Below are positions 1 to 6,676 of a stretch of 6,902 nucleotides of DNA, in pieces. A program made the position numbers and the translations under genes. Position 1 is the stretch's first letter, and each line of letters opens with the position of its first letter. The DNA lies in NCBI GenBank assembly GCA_025774865.1, contig JALGZO010000498.1, positions 1 through 6,902 of the forward strand, given 5' to 3'. The DNA comes from a bacterium. GTDB lineage: Bacteria; ARS69. The notes beneath the pieces are model-generated. The model made no database searches. It worked only from the letters and a program-made list of their open reading frames with translations, and was not told the origin of the DNA.

Positions 1-2959
1 GCGCACTCTCCTGCCCCCACTTCTCCTCGGCCGACGAGATGAAATTGTCGATTACGATCTGCGCCCCGTTCACGAAATCTCCGAACTGCGCCTCCCAGAG
101 CACGAGAGCGCCGGGGCGGCTCACCGAGTAGCCGTATTCGAAACCCAGCCCGGCGAACTCGCTCAGGAGACTGTCGTACACGCTGAAGATGCCTTGGCCC
201 TTGCGTAGGTGCTTCAGCGGCGTGTACGTGTGACCGGTGCTCTGGTCGATGAGCACGGAGTGGCGCTGGCTGAACGTTCCACGCCGCGAGTCCTGGCCCG
301 ACAGTCGAACGGGGGTGCCCTCGTCGACGAGGGATCCGAACGCGAGGGCCTCGGCGGTCGCCCAGTCGACGGCGTCCTCCTCGAACATCCGCCCGCGCGC
401 TTCCAGCTGCCTCACGAGCTTCGGGTGCACGCGGATGTGATCCGGGACGAGGCTCACCCGGCGCAGAATGCGCTCCAGAGTCTCCCGGGGGACTCCGGTC
501 TCGACGGAGGGGCTCGCGTCTTCGTTCATCGGCTCGCCCGGGAGGCTCGGCGTCGGCCGCCGGCTATCTCGCGTCACGTCGAACGCGGTCTGGAGGCGCG
601 AGTGGAAATCGTCGCGTGCGGCTTCCGCATCCTCCAGCCCGATCTCACCGCGGGTCACGAGAGAATCGCGGTACAGTCGTCGCACCGGCTCCATCCGTTC
701 GATCGCCGCATACATGATCGGCTGCGTGAAGCTCGGCTCGTCCGCCTCGTTGTGGCCGTGCCGGCGGTAACAGAACATGTCGACCACCACGTCCTTCTTG
801 AACTCCTGGCGGAACGCGAGGGCCAGCTCGATGACGCGGACGCACGCTTCAGGATCGTTTCCGTTCACGTGAAAGATGGGGGCTTGCACCATGCGGGCGA
901 CGTCGGTGGGGTAGACGGTGGAGCGGGCGTCCACCGGAGAGGTCGTGAAGCCGATGCCGTTGTTCACCACGATGTGGAACGTGCCGCCCGTCCGATAGCC
1001 CTTGAGGTCCGACAGGTTGAGTGTCTCGGCCACGACTCCCTGTCCGGCGAACGCGGCGTCCCCGTGGATCAAGACCGGGAGGATCTTGTCCCGGCGTTTG
1101 TCGCGCCGCTCGTCCTGGTGCGCTCGCGTCATGCCCTCCACGACCGGGTTGACCGCTTCGAGATGACTCGGGTTCGAGGCGAGCGTCAAGGAGACCGTCA
1201 GGTCACCGGCGCGGTGCTCTCCGGACGCGCCGAGGTGGTACTTCACGTCGCCCGATCCTTCGAGGCTCTCGGGGTCCAGGTCGCCTTCGAATTCGCGGAA
1301 CAGCCTTTCGAGACTCTTCCCGAGGATGTTCGCGAGGACGTTCAGGCGGCCCCGGTGGGCCATGCCGATGACCGCCCGCTCGAGACCGGCCTCGGCGGCG
1401 CGCGTGAAGAGGATGTCGAGGCACGGAATGAGGGTCTCCGCCCCTTCGAGGCTGAAGCGCTTGTGGCCCACGTACTTCGTGTGGAGGAACCGCTCGAAAG
1501 CCTCGGCCGCGTTCAACCGGTCCAGGATCCTCAGCTTCGTGGCCCGGTCGGTCCAGGTCGAGCGCGGCCGTCCCTCCACGCGTTCGAGAATCCAGCGTTT
1601 CTGCTTCGGATCCTGGATATGCCGATACTCGACGCCGATCGTCCGGCAATACGCCGAACGCAGCTCCTCGAGAATTCGCCGCAGCGACAGGCGGTCGTGG
1701 CCGGCGAGCCCTCCCGTCACGAACTCTCGGTCGTAGTCCCAAACCGAGAGATCATAGTGCTCGGGGTCGAGCTCGGGGTGCGCCGGGGCTCCGGTGGCGA
1801 GAGGGTTCAAGTCGGCAATGAGGTGACCGCGGACCCGATACATGGTGATGAGCTCGAGCACCTTGGTCTGCTTCACGCCGAGCCCCCGCTCGGCGGCGTC
1901 GAGGAGGGGATTCGTATCGCGAACCGACAGCAGCGGCTGGTGCGGAATGTGCAGGCTCGCGAAGATCTCCTCGTAGAAGTCGTATTCGCCGGACAGGAGC
2001 TGGTCGAGAGTCTCCAGAAATGCGCCGCTCTCCGCCCCCTGGATCACGCGGTGGTCGTAGGTCGACGTCACCGTCATGATCTTGCCCAGGCCGAGTGACG
2101 CCAGCGTGCGCGGGTCCGCCGAACGGTATTCGGCCGGGTACCCGATCGCTCCCGTCGCCACGATCAATCCCTGGCCCTCCATGAGCCGCGGGATCGAATG
2201 GACGGTCCCGATCATGCCGGGGTTCGTGAGCGTCACGGTCGTGTCGGCGAAATCGTCGGGCTCGATCCGGTTGGCGCGCACCTTGTCGAGCACCCCGTTG
2301 TACGCGTCGAAGAACGCGGCGAAGTCGAGCCGATCCGCCGCCTTCACGTTGGGGACGAGGAGGGTGCGCGAACCGTCGCGCTTCTCGACGTCGACGGCGA
2401 GGCCGAGGTTCACATCCCCCGCGACGAGTCGGTGGGGGACGCCGTCGATGATCCGGTAGCTCGCGGTCATCGGCGGGTGGATCCGCAGCGCCTTGAGGAT
2501 CGCCCAGGCGATGAGATGCGTGAAGCTGACCTTCGCGCTCGCCCGCTCGATCCGCACCTGGTTGATGACGCGGCGATTCTCCTCGAGAAGACGGACGGGC
2601 ACCGTGCGCACGGAGGTCGCGGTGGGGAGCCCGAGGCTGCGCTCCATGTTCTCCGCGATGCGGGCGTTCGCCCCCCGAATGGGCTCCGCGAGCGCTTCCG
2701 CGGCCGCTCCCGGAGGAGGTACTTCCGGAAGAGGGGCGTTCGGGGGAGCCGGCGCCGGCCGAAGCGGGGTGGGGTCGACCGGCGTGGGTCCGCCGGGCTC
2801 CAGGTGCTCGAGGAAGTGCCGCCACGGCTCGCCGACCGACTCCGGGAACTCCTGGTATTGCCGGTACTTCTCCTCGATCAACCAGGCGTTCGGGCCGAGC
2901 TCGAGATCGCGCCCGGTATCGGACGGAGTGCGGTCGGGGGCGTCGGGATTCTCGATCAA
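1..2959 (-). CDS. kgd: Multifunctional 2-oxoglutarate dehydrogenase (fused E2-like/E1, Kgd type), 3' end missing
   Basis: This enzyme decarboxylates 2-oxoglutarate in the TCA cycle and carries an acyltransferase domain fused to E1. The 986 codons present were read by hand on the minus strand. Residues 24-53 form the short N-terminal helix typical of 2-oxoglutarate dehydrogenases (NAWLIEEKYRQYQ). A proline/alanine-rich linker follows (about 55-84). The E2-like catalytic domain spans about 92-340, with its active-site segment DHRVIQGAESG from D302. The E1 region starts near 350 (MYRVRGH). It has MAHRGRLNVLAN with H535, which corresponds to the catalytic region of known Kgd, and the thiamine-diphosphate/Mg segment HGDAAF (D634) followed by NN at 666-667. 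The transketolase-type domain includes SGQDSRRGTFSQRH from S887 and LWEAQFGDF near 954-962. Family members are about 1,230 residues, so roughly 240 C-terminal residues lie beyond the left edge. No lipoyl domain is present, as expected for Kgd. The TTG at 2959 is the only NTG codon between the in-frame stop at 3046-3044 and the conserved N-terminal helix. Plain E1 (SucA) is ruled out by the E2 domain. Confidence 0.96.
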   Translation of the reverse strand, partial: MIENPDAPDRTPSDTGRDLELGPNAWLIEEKYRQYQEFPESVGEPWRHFLEHLEPGGPTPVDPTPLRPAPAPPNAPLPEVPPPGAAAEALAEPIRGANARIAENMERSLGLPTATSVRTVPVRLLEENRRVINQVRIERASAKVSFTHLIAWAILKALRIHPPMTASYRIIDGVPHRLVAGDVNLGLAVDVEKRDGSRTLLVPNVKAADRLDFAAFFDAYNGVLDKVRANRIEPDDFADTTVTLTNPGMIGTVHSIPRLMEGQGLIVATGAIGYPAEYRSADPRTLASLGLGKIMTVTSTYDHRVIQGAESGAFLETLDQLLSGEYDFYEEIFASLHIPHQPLLSVRDTNPLLDAAERGLGVKQTKVLELITMYRVRGHLIADLNPLATGAPAHPELDPEHYDLSVWDYDREFVTGGLAGHDRLSLRRILEELRSAYCRTIGVEYRHIQDPKQKRWILERVEGRPRSTWTDRATKLRILDRLNAAEAFERFLHTKYVGHKRFSLEGAETLIPCLDILFTRAAEAGLERAVIGMAHRGRLNVLANILGKSLERLFREFEGDLDPESLEGSGDVKYHLGASGEHRAGDLTVSLTLASNPSHLEAVNPVVEGMTRAHQDERRDKRRDKILPVLIHGDAAFAGQGVVAETLNLSDLKGYRTGGTFHIVVNNGIGFTTSPVDARSTVYPTDVARMVQAPIFHVNGNDPEACVRVIELALAFRQEFKKDVVVDMFCYRRHGHNEADEPSFTQPIMYAAIERMEPVRRLYRDSLVTRGEIGLEDAEAARDDFHSRLQTAFDVTRDSRRPTPSLPGEPMNEDASPSVETGVPRETLERILRRVSLVPDHIRVHPKLVRQLEARGRMFEEDAVDWATAEALAFGSLVDEGTPVRLSGQDSRRGTFSQRHSVLIDQSTGHTYTPLKHLRKGQGIFSVYDSLLSEFAGLGFEYGYSVSRPGALVLWEAQFGDFVNGAQIVIDNFISSAEEKWGQESA

Positions 2960-2966
2960 CCGAGGG

Positions 2967-2971
2967 CTTCC
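2967..2971 (-). promoter_or_regulatory. Ribosome binding site supporting the TTG start of kgd
   Basis: GGAAG on the minus strand lies seven bases before the TTG at 2959. It is a moderate Shine-Dalgarno match at good spacing. It matters because the gene has no in-frame ATG or GTG upstream of its first conserved domain, so this site and the absence of alternatives decide the start. Confidence 0.55.
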
Positions 2972-3017
2972 GCTGGTGGGAGCAGACTGGCGTGCAGGTG
3001 GCGTATTGCGACCAGCG

Positions 3018-3047
3018 ATAGTTGCACCGCGGTCTTCCGGGTGTCAA
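3018..3047 (-). promoter_or_regulatory. Probable sigma-70-type promoter of kgd
   Basis: Reading the minus strand, a perfect -35 hexamer TTGACA (3047-3042) is followed after 18 bases by AACTAT (3023-3018). The latter matches TATAAT at the three positions A2, A5 and T6, including the two most conserved. Transcription would start near 3011, giving a leader of about 50 bases before the TTG start. The spacer contains the 8-base palindrome ACCGCGGT (3026-3033), which may be chance in GC-rich DNA or an operator. The promoter is inferred from sequence only. The -35 is strong and the -10 is weak. Confidence 0.5.
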
Positions 3048-3106
3048 GACGACCCCGGCCGTCGCGCTCCCGACGGCGTGCCTCGAGCGTCCGGTTCACG
3101 GAATCG

Positions 3107-3115
3107 TGCTAGAAT
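3107..3115 (+). promoter_or_regulatory. Extended -10 promoter element for the glycosyltransferase operon
   Basis: TG at 3107-3108, one base, then TAGAAT at 3110-3115 (five of six matches to TATAAT) makes a classic extended -10. No good TTGACA-like hexamer lies 16-18 bases upstream, which is common for extended -10 promoters. Transcription would start near 3122, about 24 bases before the ATG at 3146. The hexamer GAATCG occurs twice here, 11 bases apart (3101-3106 and 3112-3117), overlapping the element. Confidence 0.5.
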
Positions 3116-3132
3116 CGAGTCCTCTCGCGCCC

Positions 3133-3138
3133 GGAAAG
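3133..3138 (+). promoter_or_regulatory. Ribosome binding site of the glycosyltransferase gene
   Basis: GGAAAG lies seven bases before the ATG at 3146, at normal spacing. It supports that start, which also leaves only about ten residues before the first conserved beta strand of the protein. Confidence 0.55.
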
Positions 3139-3145
3139 ACGCCGC

Positions 3146-4288
3146 ATGTCATGGACACCGGGGGACTCGAAGAACATCTCCATACTCACCCTCACCAACA
3201 TGTATCCGACGCGGCGACGCCCGTTCGTCGGGACCTTCGTGCGGAGTCACCAGGAGGAGTTCCTCCGGCTCGGGATTCCCAACGACCTCGTGGCCGATCG
3301 CGGGGAAAGCGGGGGCCGCCTCGCCATCCTCGGCAAGTACGTCAGCCTCTTCGTCCGCTCGGTTTGGGCGGCCCTCCGGCGGCGACACCACGTCGTCCAC
3401 GCCCACTACGTCTTTCCGACCGGGTTCATCGCGTGGATCGCAGCTGCGCTCCGAGGGAGTGCGCTCGTGGTGACGAGTCACCGTGGCGACATCTGGGACA
3501 TGCCTCGCCGCAGTCGCGTGCACCATTGGTTCACGAAGAAGGTGCTCGAACGGTCCGACCACGTCGTCGCGGTGAACGAAAAGCTGAAGGAGGAGATGGT
3601 CGGCGCGTTCCGGATCGATCCACACAAGATCTCCATCATCGACATGGGGGTCACGACCGCGGAGTTCGAGGTCGCCGACAAGAGGGCCGAGAAGGAGGGG
3701 CTGGGGCTCCCCCGGGAGCGTCTGCTGATACTCTTCGTCGGGGTCGGATTCGAGCGGAAGGGAGCCGGTGTCTTGCTCGACGCCGTCGCCCGGCTCGGTG
3801 AGGGATGGCGGGAAGATGCACATCTCTACCTGATCGGGGGGGACGATCTGACGCCGTACCGGCGACGCATCGACGAGGCGGGTCTGGGGAACCGAGTCAC
3901 CCTGCTCGGCCTGCGCCCGCACGAGGAGACGCGACGCTGGGTGCGCGCCGCTGACGTCTTCGTGCTTCCGTCATACAGTGAGGGGCTGCCGGTGTCGGTG
4001 ATGGAGGCCATGGCCGCGGGGTGCGCGATCGTCTGCACCGACGTGGGGGGCATTCCGCACTTGATCGAGAGGGGGCGTCAGGGTCTCCTCGTCACTCCGG
4101 GATCGGATGAGGAGCTCGCGGAGGCGCTCGTGACGGTGATGCGGGACGAAGCGATTCGTCGGAGCGTGGCGGCCGCCGGGCACGCGAGGATTCAGGCGTA
4201 CGACACTTCTTGCAAGGTGCGCGAGATCCTCTCGGTCTATCGTCGAGTCCTGGAGCGGTCGCAGCCGTTGTCGACCGAGTCGAGGTGA
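3146..4288 (+). CDS. Glycosyltransferase, GT4-like (GT-B fold)
   Basis: This 380-residue protein is predicted to transfer a sugar from a nucleotide-sugar donor to an acceptor at the cytoplasmic face, probably for a surface or exported glycan. Donor and acceptor cannot be read from the sequence. The N-terminal half has the acceptor-side start of the family (ILTLTNMYPTRRRPFVGTFV, about residues 13-32) and VHAHYVFPTGF near 84-94. The C-terminal donor domain begins near LLILFVGVGFERKG, with R204 and K205 where the family places phosphate-binding basic residues. It holds the EX7E motif EGLPVSVME (E279 and E287), followed by the usual AMAAGCAIVCTDVGGIPHLI. Length is typical and there is no signal peptide or clear membrane segment. 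The next gene starts four bases after the stop and encodes a sugar nucleotidyltransferase, suggesting a joint role in sugar activation and transfer. The fold and family are secure, but the substrate is unknown. Confidence 0.93.
   Translation: MSWTPGDSKNISILTLTNMYPTRRRPFVGTFVRSHQEEFLRLGIPNDLVADRGESGGRLAILGKYVSLFVRSVWAALRRRHHVVHAHYVFPTGFIAWIAAALRGSALVVTSHRGDIWDMPRRSRVHHWFTKKVLERSDHVVAVNEKLKEEMVGAFRIDPHKISIIDMGVTTAEFEVADKRAEKEGLGLPRERLLILFVGVGFERKGAGVLLDAVARLGEGWREDAHLYLIGGDDLTPYRRRIDEAGLGNRVTLLGLRPHEETRRWVRAADVFVLPSYSEGLPVSVMEAMAAGCAIVCTDVGGIPHLIERGRQGLLVTPGSDEELAEALVTVMRDEAIRRSVAAAGHARIQAYDTSCKVREILSVYRRVLERSQPLSTESR
4282..4287 (+). promoter_or_regulatory. Ribosome binding site of the nucleotidyltransferase, overlapping the upstream stop codon
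   Basis: GAGGTG includes the first bases of the TGA stop of the glycosyltransferase (4286-4288) and lies five bases before the ATG at 4293. This arrangement favours translational coupling between the two genes. Confidence 0.55.
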
Positions 4289-4292
4289 CCCG

Positions 4293-5000
4293 ATGCACGC
4301 CGTGATCCTCGCGGGGAAGAAAGGGACGCGACTCGCGTCCTATTCGGTCGCGATTCCGAAGCCCCTGCTGCCGGTCGGGGATCAGCCGTTGCTCGAGGTC
4401 GTGGTGCGCCAGCTGAAGCACCATGGCTGCACGCGGATCACGATCGCGGTGGGCTACCTGGCGGACGTCATCCAGGCGTACTTCGGTGACGGCTCCCGTC
4501 TGGGAGTCGACATCGATTACTCGCAGGAAGACCATCCGCTCGGAACCGCGGGTCCGGTCCGCCTCATTCCCGATCTCCCCGACAACTTCCTCGTCGTGAA
4601 CGGCGATCTGCTGTCGGATCTCGATTACGGGAAGCTGTTTCGGCGGCACGTGCACCAGGGGAATGTCCTCACGATCGGCGTGTACAAGCGGCACCTCGAC
4701 CTCGACATCGGTGTGCTCGAGCGCGATCCCGAAGGACTCATCGTCGACTATCGGGAGAAGCCGACGATCGACTACGAGGTGTCGATGGGTGTCTACGCGT
4801 ACTCCAAGGAGGCCTTGCAGTACATTCCCGAGGGTCCGTTCGAAGCATCGGAGCTCGTGCAGGAACTCCTGCGCCGCGGCGAGCAGATCCGCGGCTTCAA
4901 CTTCAAGGGTACCTGGCTCGACATCGGTCGCTACGAGGAATACGGCCGGGCGATCGAGATCTTCGAGAAGGAGCGGCACCGCTTCCTGCCGGGAGAGTGA
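4293..5000 (+). CDS. Sugar-1-phosphate nucleotidyltransferase with an altered glycine loop
   Basis: This 235-residue protein is a single nucleotidyltransferase domain (NTP_transferase, RmlA/GlmU-N/GDP-mannose pyrophosphorylase fold). It would make an NDP-sugar from NTP and a sugar 1-phosphate. Features in order are the nucleotide loop LAGKKGTRL (6-14), [10 protein letters not shown] with K23, the metal-binding NGD (103-105, D105), EKP (155-157) and WLDIGR with a second likely metal-binding Asp at D210. The family loop is normally LAGGxGTRL. Here the second glycine is Lys9, read directly from GGG AAG AAA GGG. The rest of the site is intact, so activity is likely but not certain. There is no C-terminal left-handed beta-helix acyltransferase domain, unlike GlmU. 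The sugar and base specificity cannot be assigned. The gene sits four bases after a glycosyltransferase and 14 bases before hutU. HddC-like or mannose-1-phosphate guanylyltransferase-like activities are possibilities only. Confidence 0.92.
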   Translation: MHAVILAGKKGTRLASYSVAIPKPLLPVGDQPLLEVVVRQLKHHGCTRITIAVGYLADVIQAYFGDGSRLGVDIDYSQEDHPLGTAGPVRLIPDLPDNFLVVNGDLLSDLDYGKLFRRHVHQGNVLTIGVYKRHLDLDIGVLERDPEGLIVDYREKPTIDYEVSMGVYAYSKEALQYIPEGPFEASELVQELLRRGEQIRGFNFKGTWLDIGRYEEYGRAIEIFEKERHRFLPGE

Positions 5001-5001
5001 C

Positions 5002-5009
5002 AAGGAGGT
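5002..5009 (+). promoter_or_regulatory. Strong ribosome binding site of hutU, deciding its start
   Basis: AAGGAGGT is an essentially perfect Shine-Dalgarno sequence five bases before the ATG at 5015. It rejects the in-frame GTG at 4997, which would lie upstream of this site, overlap the previous gene and add six residues not needed by the family. Confidence 0.9.
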
Positions 5010-5014
5010 TCCCG

Positions 5015-6676
5015 ATGGCCGTCGTCCACCGAGCGGTTCGCGCTCCCCGCGGAACGGACATCACCTGCCGTTCGTGGCAGACCGAAGCCGCGATGCGGAT
5101 GCTCATGAACAACCTCGACCCGGATGTAGCCGAGCTTCCCGATCAACTGATCGTCTACGGAGGGTCGGGCCGCGCGGCCCGGAACTGGCAGGCGTTCGAC
5201 GATCTGGTGAAGACGCTCCAGCGGCTCGAGTCGAACGAGACCCTGCTCGTGCAATCCGGAAAGCCGGTCGGGGTGTTTCGTACCACGCCCGACGCGCCGC
5301 GCGTCCTCATCGCCAACTCGAATCTCGTCGGTCGATGGGCGAACTGGGACACGTTCCGCGATCTCGAGGCAAAGGGCCTCATGATGTACGGGCAGATGAC
5401 GGCCGGGAGCTGGATCTACATCGGGACCCAGGGAATCCTGCAGGGCACGTTCGAGACGTTCGCCGCCCTGGCGGATCGTCACTTCGACGGCAGTCTCGCC
5501 GGTCGGTTCGTCCTGACCGCAGGGCTCGGCGGCATGGGAGGCGCTCAGCCGCTCGCGGTGACGATGAACGGCGGCGTCGCTCTCGTGGCGGAGGTGGACG
5601 AGTCTCGCATCCGGCGCCGGCTCGAGACGCGCTACCTCGACGAGGCGGCGGGCTCATTCGAAGAAGCGATGACGAAGGTGAGAGAAGCGGTCGAAGCTCG
5701 GCGCCCGCTCTCGATCGGTCTCCGCATCAACGCCGCCGATCTCTTCGAGCGGGTGCTCGCGGGCCCGCTTCCCGCTCACGTCGTCACGGATCAAACCTCG
5801 GCGCATGACCTGCTGGAGGGCTACGTGCCGTGCGGTCTGCCGTACGAGGACGCACTGGCGCTGCGCACGTCCGACCCCGACGACTACGTGCGGCGTGCGC
5901 ACGAAACCGCTGTGAGACACGTTCGGGCGATGCAGGCGATGGAGGCCGCGGGGTCCGTGGTCTTCGACTACGGCAACAACCTCCGGGGCGCGGCCGAAGA
6001 AGGCGGGCTCGAGAACGCCTATACTTATCCGGGCTTCGTACCCGCGTTCATCCGTCCCCTGTTCTGTCAGGGCAAGGGCCCGTTCCGCTGGGTGGCGCTG
6101 TCCGGCGATCCCGCAGACATCGCGGCGACCGATGAAGCGCTGCTGGAGGCCTTCCCGGATGACGCGGTCCTCGCACGCTGGCTGCCGCTCGCGGCCGAGC
6201 GCGTCGCGTTCCAAGGTCTGCCGAGCCGTATCTGCTGGCTCGGCTACGGGGATCGAGAAAGAGCGGGGCTTCTCTTCAACGAACTCGTCGCGAGTGGTCG
6301 CGTGACGGCGCCCATCGTCATCGGTCGCGACCACCTGGATGCCGGTTCAGTGGCTTCTCCGTACCGCGAAACGGAAGGTATGAAGGATGGCAGCGACGCT
6401 GTCGCGGACTGGCCCATCCTGAACGCCCTGCTCAACACCGCGTGCGGCGCGACATGGGTCAGCTTCCACCATGGCGGCGGCGTGGGGATCGGAAACTCGT
6501 TGCACGCGGGAATGGTGATCGTGGCCGACGGCACGGACGAAGCGGCGGCGAGACTTCAGCGGGTGCTGACCTCCGATCCCGGGACCGGAGTCATGCGGCA
6601 CGCCGACGCCGGCTACGACCTCGCGATCACCGAGGCGAAGAAGAAGGGCATCGATCTTCCGGGGATCACCGATTGA
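5015..6676 (+). CDS. hutU: Urocanate hydratase (urocanase)
   Basis: Urocanase is the second enzyme of histidine degradation. It adds water to urocanate to give 4-imidazolone-5-propionate, using tightly bound NAD+ as an electrophile. The 553-residue length matches the family (about 550-560). Visible motifs are [11 protein letters not shown] from Y48, [10 protein letters not shown] with the glycine-rich GGMGG at 172-176 (NAD binding), DYGNN from D318, [17 protein letters not shown] at 350-366, and the family signature [16 protein letters not shown]. In the signature, C407 corresponds to the catalytically important Cys410 of the Pseudomonas enzyme. [15 protein letters not shown] begins at H485. 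All expected residues are present and no frameshift is seen. The gene follows the nucleotidyltransferase by 14 bases and overlaps the start of hutI, the next pathway step. The product of hutI acts on the product of hutU, so co-expression makes sense. No hutH (histidine ammonia-lyase) is in view. Confidence 0.98.
   Translation: MAVVHRAVRAPRGTDITCRSWQTEAAMRMLMNNLDPDVAELPDQLIVYGGSGRAARNWQAFDDLVKTLQRLESNETLLVQSGKPVGVFRTTPDAPRVLIANSNLVGRWANWDTFRDLEAKGLMMYGQMTAGSWIYIGTQGILQGTFETFAALADRHFDGSLAGRFVLTAGLGGMGGAQPLAVTMNGGVALVAEVDESRIRRRLETRYLDEAAGSFEEAMTKVREAVEARRPLSIGLRINAADLFERVLAGPLPAHVVTDQTSAHDLLEGYVPCGLPYEDALALRTSDPDDYVRRAHETAVRHVRAMQAMEAAGSVVFDYGNNLRGAAEEGGLENAYTYPGFVPAFIRPLFCQGKGPFRWVALSGDPADIAATDEALLEAFPDDAVLARWLPLAAERVAFQGLPSRICWLGYGDRERAGLLFNELVASGRVTAPIVIGRDHLDAGSVASPYRETEGMKDGSDAVADWPILNALLNTACGATWVSFHHGGGVGIGNSLHAGMVIVADGTDEAAARLQRVLTSDPGTGVMRHADAGYDLAITEAKKKGIDLPGITD

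Larger units (their letters stand above)
2960..3145. other. Divergent intergenic region between kgd and the glycosyltransferase operon
   Basis: This 186-base spacer is the only substantial non-coding stretch in the window. It carries promoter-like elements for both directions, and the kgd reading frame is closed by a stop at 3046-3044. I see no transcription terminator, small RNA or riboswitch-like structure. With a gene starting at each side, shared regulation of the two units is possible but not shown. Confidence 0.8.

Noticed and set aside
209-2098. Long open plus-strand frame of 629 codons opposite kgd
   Set aside because: It is antisense to a strongly supported gene. Its translation is Arg/Val/His/Glu-rich with no family motif, the usual mirror of GC-rich codon bias.
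2877-2959. Recurring TTGATCGAG near 2959 and 2881, and again at 4062 and 6712
   Set aside because: It encodes Leu-Ile-Glu in several genes and reflects codon preference rather than a repeat family.
1752-3047. Minus-strand frame of 431 codons starting at 3047
   Set aside because: It is in a different frame from kgd over the same DNA, is Arg/Pro-rich and has no motif. The frame giving the E2 and E1 motifs is the real one.
2198-3112. Plus-strand frames of about 300 codons covering the kgd 5' end and the intergenic spacer
   Set aside because: They overlap kgd and its promoter, have low-complexity Arg/Gly/Ser-rich translations and show no recognisable domain.
4092-5003. Minus-strand frame of 303 codons opposite the nucleotidyltransferase
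   Set aside because: It is a shadow of the codon bias of the plus-strand gene, with no domain, ribosome binding site or conserved motif.
4997-5014. Upstream GTG start for hutU
   Set aside because: The perfect AAGGAGGT sits between this GTG and the ATG at 5015, so it serves the ATG. The GTG would overlap the preceding gene without its own site.
4663-5808. Plus-strand frame of 381 codons spanning the nucleotidyltransferase-hutU junction
   Set aside because: It is out of frame with two clear genes, Ser/Arg-rich and without motifs.
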